A stretch of 64,000 nucleotides of DNA from Tricholoma matsutake (Eukaryota > Basidiomycota > Agaricomycetes > Agaricales > Tricholomataceae). The DNA lies in assembly GCA_026075535.2 (NCBI GenBank), contig AP026548.1, positions 3,596,001 through 3,660,000 on the forward strand, in the 5' to 3' direction. Below, in pieces: positions 56,552-64,000 of the stretch. A program made the translations under genes and the position numbers. The notes under the pieces were generated by a model, which was not told where the DNA came from, did no database searches, and saw only the letters and a program-made list of their open reading frames with translations. Numbering within the stretch: the first letter of the stretch is position 1; each line of letters starts with the position of its first letter.

Positions 56552-56989
56552 TCAGATGGCACCAGCTTCATTTGGGGATCCATCCACATTATATACAGGT
56601 ATCGGACGTGAGAGTGAGCGAGTATTTAGGCGATGTTGTTGTACCAGATGGGAATCGATGAAGAGACCAGTCGCACCAGAGTCCAGGAGTGCAGAGACAT
56701 CGAGTATCTGTCCAGTGTCGGTTGTCTGCAGTTCAATGGCTAGGTTCAAGGAATGTGCAGAGGGAGTGGATGCCACAATATACTTGCGTGGTAGTTTATG
56801 CTCCCATGATTTAATTTTGGGACATGGAGTAGAAGGAGAGATGGGGAGAGCAGGTACGTCTTTAGCTAACTTCAAAGGGTTAGAGAGGGGAGCAGTCACA
56901 GAAATGGATTCATTCTCTGGGGATTCAACTGACAAGACTTCAAAGCGGTTATGGACAGGCAGTGAGGGTGTACGATTCACTCGCTGCAA
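56552..56989 (-). pseudogene. Retroviral-type aspartic protease region of the gypsy element
   Basis: The active-site motif DSGATG occurs in DVSALLDSGATGLFIDS near 56.67 kb, preceded by SLNLAIELQTTDTGQ. Downstream codons on the same strand, in broken frames, read [20 protein letters not shown] and CTQKCRAGPLPIPE. These link the protease to the reverse transcriptase start. A frame change near 56995 separates it from Gag. Confidence 0.85.
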
Positions 56990-57054
56990 ATAGGAAAATC
57001 CTGCTCCTCTACAACTTCCAACTTAATCTCCTCTGCAACTTGATCCTTTACTTC

Positions 57055-58096
57055 CTCAACATCTACAAGTGCCAACAAATCTTGCAGGAGTTTGTCTCAT
57101 CCCTCAGGGGTGAGCATGCGGATATCCTGACGATGGGGACATGCTCCAGCCCTGTGTCCAAGTTCCCCACAATGGTAGCAGAGATCCAACTTACGTGCAT
57201 GGCTGCAGGCTGCATCAACATCCATTGGTACTGGGACATTGATGGCTGGTGTGGGAGTTTGACAAACAGGAATGGGGTTAGGGTGGGGGAGGCTTCGATT
57301 GAAGGTGTAGGGCGTATGAGTGGTAGTTGGAGCACGGAATGCAGCATTAAACGCCACATTTGTGAGTCAATTCTCGTCACAGAGTGAAGCAGCTTCATAC
57401 CAAGCAAGGATATCATCATCCACTGGGCGCCCTTCCAACATCTGTGCAATCTGGTCCTGAATTTCTCGGTTGAGCCCCCGTCGGAACTTCACCACCACTG
57501 GTAACCCACTCCCATATCCTGCCATGTCCACCAAATCCTTGAACTCATCGATATAGTCGTCCATGGATTGATGTCCCTGGTGGTAAGCAGATGACTCAAG
57601 TCGTGTCACTGCTTGGTGGCATTCATTGAGGGGGCAGAAGTGGCATACAAACTCAGCTCAAAAGTCACCCCAAGTGGAGAAAGGTAGAGAACCGAGTTCT
57701 TTAGTTTGACGTAGGATATGGTCCACATAGAGATAGGCGCGTTCAGATTTCATGTATGTGAAGGCCCAATAAATTTTTGCAGCCTCATCGACAAATTGAT
57801 GTGACTGGAGACTGATGTATAACTCACAGGAATTAAGGAATGCACATCCCTGCGCACGTGCACCATTAAATTCGGCGGGGGGGGGACGGTTTGATCTGGG
57901 CGCGTTCCTTAGTGGACATGTTTGGCAAAATGTCATTGTTGGGTGCGCTTGGAGTCGTAAAGGGGGGATTATTGGTTGTAGGGTTAGCCTGGAGGGTCCT
58001 AACAAAGTTTTCAATTGTAGATTTAAGCGAGTCAATTTGCGCGCACATTCTGGAAACGTCGCTTTCAAGCACATTGAAGTGTTCTGATGCATCCAT
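57055..58096 (-). pseudogene. Gypsy Gag with zinc knuckle, frameshifted
   Basis: The likely start is the ATG at 58096 (MDASEHFNVLESDVSRMCAQ). The frame breaks at a run of nine or so C residues (read on the minus strand) near 57876, then continues PAEFNGARAQGCAFLNSCEL, DEAAKIYWAFTYMKSERAYL and LPFSTWGDF to a TGA at 57658-57660. After it comes AEFVCHFCPLNE, then HQSMDDYIDEFKDLVDMAGY and GLPVVVKFRRGLNREIQDQI. The CCHC knuckle CYHCGELGHRAGACP is followed by MLTPEG and a TGA at 57097-57099. The homopolymer shift could be an assembly error, but the TGA codons are not explained that way. Confidence 0.85.
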
Positions 58097-58262
58097 GTCG
58101 CTAGGGAGCGTGTTTGGCAAAAATGGCAGCGTAATAAAGGCGAGATTATCTGGAACGGTGTGTAGGGACTCTGTGGAGCTTTGGGAAGCGTCATCCAGTC
58201 CGTACCTGCCTATCTTGGGCAGCATGTTCACAATTTTCGGGCCTTAGGGGAGAGTTTTCTAC

Positions 58263-58688
58263 TATAAGGGCAACCTAAGCCTCTAGCAAAGGGAAATCCA
58301 AAGTTAAAATTATACTACATAATACAGGCATTGGGGACACACCTAGCAAAGGGAAATCCGAAGAGAAAACTCTAAGGATCCCCTTGCTGATGCCCAGTAT
58401 ATGTGAAGACGACAAAAATCAAATATAACCTAAAAATAGAAAAAGGTGGAGATAGGCAGATCAAGGCCGCCGAATGACATCATACCAAGGGGTATGTGTC
58501 GGAAGGGGTACTCCGCCTCTAAATATAAAAGTGTCAACATGTACAAACATGATAGCAAGGGAAAATTAGTAATAAAATCCGGAAAAATCATAGAAAATGA
58601 AGAATAGAAGGAAATGAGGTGGGGAAAAATATAGGATGAACATAAAAAATAGGAAAAACACACAGGGCACCCCCCTAGTCCCCTTACA
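58263..58688 (-). repeat. 5' LTR of the gypsy element
   Basis: The LTR upstream of gag. It has the same 426-nt length as the 3' LTR and is bordered on its outer side by the duplicated GGTTT at 58689-58693. Confidence 0.92.
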
Positions 58689-60590
58689 GGTTTACGCATT
58701 GGAACCATCCCCTCCTCGTGTGTTTTTCAAGTGATTATCCAGAACAGGTGTTGACTACCGCAACCTTTACTGGAGAATGTCCTGTTTGTCCTGCACCCTG
58801 TGATCAGCTTGGAGAATACGATCACAATCTCCCTGTGGTGCTTCAAGAGCTGGATCACGTCCTAGAAGCATTGGATTCATTTGATGATGATCCTGCCAGT
58901 TTTCTCCAGGCATGCAAGGCTGCTGCAGTCAAACCTATCATTGATCCATTCTGGAAGGATCTACCTTATGTACACATCTACCGTTCCATTACACCTGACA
59001 TCCTGCACCAGCTCTACCAAGGGGTCATCAAACACATTGTTGGCTGGGTCACTGAGGCATGCGGGGCCACGGAAATCAATGCACAATGCCACCGTATGCC
59101 ACCAAATCACAACATCTGCAACTTCATGAAGGGCATCAGCACCCTTTCCCATGTGACCAGCCAGGAGCATGATCAGATGTGTTGCATCCTTCTTGGCCTT
59201 GTTATTGACATTCCACTACCAGGGGGGCTTTCTAATGTGTGGCTGGTTCAGTGGTACACACATTATTGGATTTCCTGTATCTTGCACAGTATCCTGTGCA
59301 TACAGATGAGACATTGGAGGTACTTGATGATGCTCTGGAACATTTTCACAACACAAAGGCCATATTTGTGGACCTTGGCATCCGGGAGCCACTCAATATC
59401 CCGAAATTGCACTTCGCTCAGCACTACGTAACATTCATCCAACTCTACGGCACATCCGACAATTTTGACACCGCCTACACCGAATGCCTTCACATTGATT
59501 TTGCAAAAGATGCATATGCCACTACCAATCACAAGGATGAGTTTACACAGATGACAACATGGCTTGAGCACAAGGAGAAGATGTTTCGTCATGAACAGTA
59601 CCTCAAATGGCATCAAGATGGTTCTCCAACCTCGAGACCGCGAATTGAATGGCAACCTCCCAGTCTTGAGCTTGACCATTGTCTCCATATGACAAAACAT
59701 CCCACTGTGCGAGCCATACCAGTTGACAGACTTGTTGAAGTCTACGGTGCCACTTACTTTCATCCAGCACTCGCCTGCTTTATTGCCCTCGCTAATGAGC
59801 TGACTCTTACATGTGCTCAGCTGGAAGCAAAACTTCGGAGTATTTGTATGCCATTCTGCTCAGTTCTCATTTGGCATCGAATCAAGTATCTTTGCGAAGA
59901 TCTTGTCTCAAAATCCACTGTGACAGCCGACTCAATCCATGTCCAACCATTGACCACCGATAACCATGGGCACATGGTGCCTGGTCATTTTGATATCGTG
60001 TTGGTGAATGAGGGCACAGGTGGAGATACTGGAACTGAAAGTAGGCCCTTCAAGTTGTACCACTCTTACGATCAATAATCATACCTGTCACAGGCTACCA
60101 TATTGGTTGTGTATGCATAGTCTTCTCAATACCAGAGAAGGCTCATGATGTTATGTTTGGCAGCGGTGTAGTCGTTCCTCAACATCTGGTGTATATCGAG
60201 TGGTATACACCCTTCCCTGAAACACCCAACCGCAATCACCTTCTGTACAAGATTTCACCCCTTCGAGACCAAAATGGTGGACACATCTATAGTGTCATTC
60301 CGCTTGCAAATATCTGATGCAGTATTCATCTACTGCCGCAATTTGGCCCATTTGCACCTCAGGAGTGGATGAGCAGCAAGGTTCTCAATTTGTGTAGTTC
60401 ATTTTACATGAACAGCTTTACTGATAGACATTTGTACCAAATACTATGTTAATACAGATTTTACAATAAATCACAGAAAAACACTAAAATGTTACAACAA
60501 GTACCTGTGATGTTATGAGGAAACCAACTATGAGCAAAGTAACGCACTTCCCTACTTTGTTTGTTTTCATCCATATTATTTGGTTCATTG

Positions 60591-60620
60591 ATGCAAATTT
60601 TACCATGAAGGGATTTCCTG
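60591..60620 (-). repeat. Right terminal inverted repeat of Plavaka element 2
   Basis: The reverse complement begins CAGGAAATCCCTTCATGG and matches 49591-49620 with one mismatch. The Plavaka stop codon lies 139 nt inside it. Confidence 0.85.
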
Positions 60621-61600
60621 ATGCTGATGGAGACTGGATGAGTCAAACCCTTGCCACAAACCCAGGACAGTCAGGAGTTGTCAAGAGAACTGGACCAAAC
60701 CAAATCATCCCTATTAGTATCATCCCAATTGACAGACCCATTGGACCAGAAGAACCAAGATCCCAAGCTGAACCATGGCTCACTTCTCCATTGCCTGGGA
60801 CTTCATGATGGTAGGATATGCTGCATGCACAGAGAGTTCAGAGCCAATCTCATCACAACTTCACAAGAATGGATAGACTCATCCAAGATTTCAGAGAGAG
60901 AAAGACCTCAAAGGTGGAGACCTTATATAAAATCCTCTAGATCATCTGACAGGCAGATTTCAGTGAGTCTGTTGGGAGGACAGCACTTGAACAATCCATG
61001 ACACACATTGAACTCATTGACTGACAACAACAACTTGTTGAACAACAAGGGGATCACACAATGAGAGCTAGGGTTGACAGACTGAAAGTGGTGGACACCA
61101 TACTGCTGAACCTAGACAAGAGAACATGGAATAATTTCTTCAGGCACTATGAAAAGAGCTTGTTGCAAAACAGAAACTGAGAAGTTCACCAGATTCCTCA
61201 GACTCAGGCAATGGATCAGATGAAGAATGAGGAGAGGGAGAGACAAAGAAGAAGAGAGTATCAGTCCTAGCTCCCGTGGTATGCAGCAGAAGTGGAAGCA
61301 CAGGGAAAGGAAGTTGATGAGAACCACAAGAAGACAAGAGAAACCCCTTGGGATCTTCCAGAAAGATATTGCTTTTGCAGAATGAGAACTTTGACAATCA
61401 GCTTCAGCAAGAGGCCATCAACCTCGATGTCATCTTCAGCAATCTCCACCATATTGCCCCTCATTGGAAGAACAGAAATCTTTCTTGGAAAGACAGATCC
61501 AGCTAGAAAGGTCCAAACAAATGGTGACTGCTGCATGGGACATGACCTCCAAAGTGACTATGTTTGCTTTTCCTCATTAAAATGAAGAACTCTAACCATG
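60621..61600 (+). pseudogene. Right half of the coding sequence interrupted by element 2, decayed
   Basis: In frame with the segment ending at 49590, it opens DADGDWMSQTLATNPGQSG. Further on, in changing frames, plus-strand peptides such as HYEKSLLQNRN near 61.15 kb and NFDNQLQQEAINLDVIFSN, LHHIAPHWKNRNLSW near 61.4 kb look like coding sequence of a Gag-like or other transposon protein. The family is not recognised. Many stops and shifts make it a fossil. It is older than element 2, which sits in it. Confidence 0.45.
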
Positions 61601-61857
61601 GAGCAACTACATAGGATTGGAATTCTCTGCCAGGCAATCAGGCTCACATTATGAACTTATGGCCTTCAACAAAGCTGTTAGGACAAGGGCTGGAGGAGAG
61701 AGAGGTGTTTCTACTCATGAAACATGACCAATTCTTATTCCTATGCACATAGACACCTCCACAGCTCCACAGGACCACATTCTGCCATCATAGATTTGAA
61801 TCTAAATGTTCAGAAAGAATGTCAACTGTTGGTCGCACAGGTAGAACAGCCTACTTA

Positions 61858-62237
61858 AGGTAGATCTCATTCAGAATCAACTTGATCATGTGAAATGGGT
61901 GATATAACCAGATATAACAGACTTCTGCTGAAGTTTCTTCACAGCACATTATCAAAAAATCCCTTCCCACAGAGTTACTTAAACCATACTATTCCAGCTA
62001 ATGAATTTACAATATGAAAAACTTGACTGTGGAAGCTGCCATTAAGTTTCTTGTAGCGAGAACTTCTGGATGTGACAACATGATCACAGCAGTCACTTTT
62101 GGAGAAACTGAAGTGACATATCTTTAGAGAAGACATTTTTAAACATTTCTGTGGGGCCACAATTCTCAAGATGAGGCAATTATGATTTGGTGAATGTCAT
62201 TTCACATGATCAAGTTGATTCTGAATGAGATCTACCT
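61858..62237. mobile_element. MITE with 40-bp terminal inverted repeats and TA target duplication
   Basis: The segment starting AGGTAGATCTCATTCAGAAT at 61858 is repeated in reverse complement at 62198-62237 without mismatch over 40 bases. TA precedes (61856-61857) and follows (62238-62239) the pair. The 380-bp element has no ORF of note. TA duplication with short inverted ends fits a Tc1/mariner-derived MITE. Perfect ends suggest recent insertion. Its ends differ from those of the mariner-like element at 29.95 kb. Confidence 0.85.
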
Positions 62238-62636
62238 TATCATCAACCAGATATGATATGATATGGCTACGTTACGTAAGTACGTACTTGAAAGCGCGAG
62301 GAAAACATACATGGACTCCGCGTCAGAGTTTAACACACGTTCATTGGACCAACTACACACCGATGTCAGTTAAGCTAATAGACTAGCATTCTTCCACATG
62401 AATTCATTCAGGTAGACATCCACAAAAAAAAACAGGCGGTCAAAAGAAACATTTTTAGAAGCCAGAAAATAAATGCAGGAAGGGCGTGCTGATAGAGTAA
62501 TGGTCATTGTAATCATCTGAAGGATGGGTAACTAACAAGGGGAAGCAAGAACAGACGGCGGTATGACGATGGATCAAATGACAAGCAGAACGTTCGAGGG
62601 AGCTATGGGAAGGGGGATTGGACGAGTTTTGGGTGA
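62238..62636. other. 3' flank of the beta-tubulin gene
   Basis: About 400 nt lie between the MITE and the beta-tubulin stop codon. It should contain the tubulin polyadenylation site. I see no gene in it. The MITE therefore sits very close to the 3' end of an essential gene. Confidence 0.45.

Positions 62637-64000
<1,364 letters not shown>

Larger units (their letters stand above)
54250..58688 (-). mobile_element. Ty3/gypsy chromovirus-type retrotransposon, pol internally deleted
   Basis: LTRs of 426 nt at 54250-54675 and 58263-58688 differ at about six positions, all transitions, so they are about 98-99% identical. GGTTT lies on both sides (54245-54249 and 58689-58693), a perfect 5-bp duplication. 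LTR ends read TGTAAGGGG...CCCTTATA on the coding strand, so the usual final CA has become TA in both copies. The purine tract AGAGAGGGGGTGA adjoins the 3' LTR. Gag, protease, a stub of reverse transcriptase, then integrase and chromodomain follow. The bulk of reverse transcriptase and all of RNase H are missing, leaving 4.4 kb. Confidence 0.92.
52723..60452 (+). pseudogene. Plavaka transposase, copy 2, interrupted by a gypsy retrotransposon
   Basis: The ATG at 52723 opens a Cys/His finger (CHGCGAAFKRSGLSNHLCQS), the expected N-terminus. An acidic stretch follows, then a TGA at 53191-53193. Later parts read AYTPFSSKLDWEIAHWAKMW, YRGEAWNG, SFQRHEVMVGTEVCNVYFRN and HTRRWWW, then IPLIISTDKTLLTLFRNKNT (catalytic Asp), YPVYLTIGNLPKE, LLGYLPTTRLE and VFMTTGDGF. 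At 54249 the gene is cut by the gypsy element. Past 58689 the same frame resumes with [63 protein letters not shown] and ECLHIDFAKDAYAT. A TGA at 60315-60317 interrupts before CSIHLLPQFGPFAPQEWMSS, and the ORF ends at 60452. Removing one GGTTT copy with the insertion restores the frame at the junction. Confidence 0.88.
49591..60620. mobile_element. Plavaka DNA transposon with divergent DUF6532 gene (element 2), carrying a nested gypsy
   Basis: Terminal inverted repeats at 49591-49620 and 60591-60620 match at 29 of 30 positions and begin CAGGAAATCCCT. Without the nested gypsy and its duplication the element is about 6.6 kb, similar to element 1. It holds a DUF6532 gene (minus strand) and a Plavaka transposase (plus strand) that start 219 nt apart. 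The flanks are AT on both sides. Collapsing that AT restores an open frame in the interrupted host sequence, supporting a 2-bp target duplication. Confidence 0.83.

Noticed and set aside
57870..57885. Possible programmed frameshift at a C-run in gypsy gag
   Set aside because: The shift lies in the middle of gag rather than at the gag-pol border, and homopolymer runs are prone to sequencing or replication slippage.
26657..60452. TGA recoding (a variant genetic code or selenocysteine) as explanation of the many in-frame TGA codons
   Set aside because: Host genes in the same window use no internal TGA, and the replaced residue looks like arginine. Mutation of CGA is simpler.
60515..60808. A 97-residue plus-strand ORF crossing the right end of Plavaka element 2
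   Set aside because: Its first third is transposon terminal sequence and the rest is the interrupted older coding sequence. The single ORF is an accident of the junction.

Overview
The window is fungal nuclear DNA, almost certainly from a mushroom-forming basidiomycete (Agaricomycetes). The support is short introns (about 50-60 nt) with GT...YAG ends in every host gene, a beta-tubulin gene, a C2-domain phosphatidylserine decarboxylase, and protein families that are largely basidiomycete (DUF6532, DUF6534-like membrane proteins, Plavaka transposases).

Layout. From 1 to about 26 kb lie mostly intact single-copy genes: a Tvp38-type Golgi membrane protein (cut by the left edge), a remnant of a tyrosine-recombinase gene, a questin-oxidase-like enzyme, a decayed DUF6534-like membrane protein, an unknown multi-pass membrane protein, a large cyclin-fold protein, an aldo/keto reductase, a phosphatidylserine decarboxylase and an extended short-chain dehydrogenase. 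From about 26.6 to 62.3 kb almost everything recognisable is mobile DNA, stacked in layers. The last 1.4 kb holds the 3' part of a beta-tubulin gene, cut by the right edge.

The mobile cluster, left to right: a two-gene tyrosine-recombinase/zinc-knuckle element (26.7-29.1 kb); a two-gene mariner-like element (29.95-34.29 kb) with terminal inverted repeats, a DDE transposase and a convergent accessory gene, inserted in a retrotransposon LTR; a 2.3-kb inverted-repeat element (34.8-37.05 kb); a Plavaka transposase paired head-to-head with a DUF6532 gene (37.6-43.5 kb), splitting a second copy of the same LTR; a mostly non-coding LTR element (43.73-47.23 kb) that has itself received a solo gypsy LTR and a gag-only copia element; a 5'-truncated LINE with a 16-bp target duplication (47.44-48.73 kb); a second Plavaka + DUF6532 element (49.59-60.62 kb) carrying a gypsy retrotransposon with internally deleted pol (54.25-58.69 kb) inside its transposase gene; and a MITE (61.86-62.24 kb).

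How the parts relate. The two Plavaka/DUF6532 pairs share the same divergent layout, which suggests DUF6532 is an accessory gene of Plavaka transposons. The mariner element likewise carries a second protein. Nearly all transposon genes carry in-frame TGA stops where the aligned family expects arginine, as CGA to TGA transitions would give. The host genes do not. This points to cytosine-methylation or RIP-like decay limited to the repeats. No tRNA, rRNA, CRISPR or riboswitch was seen.
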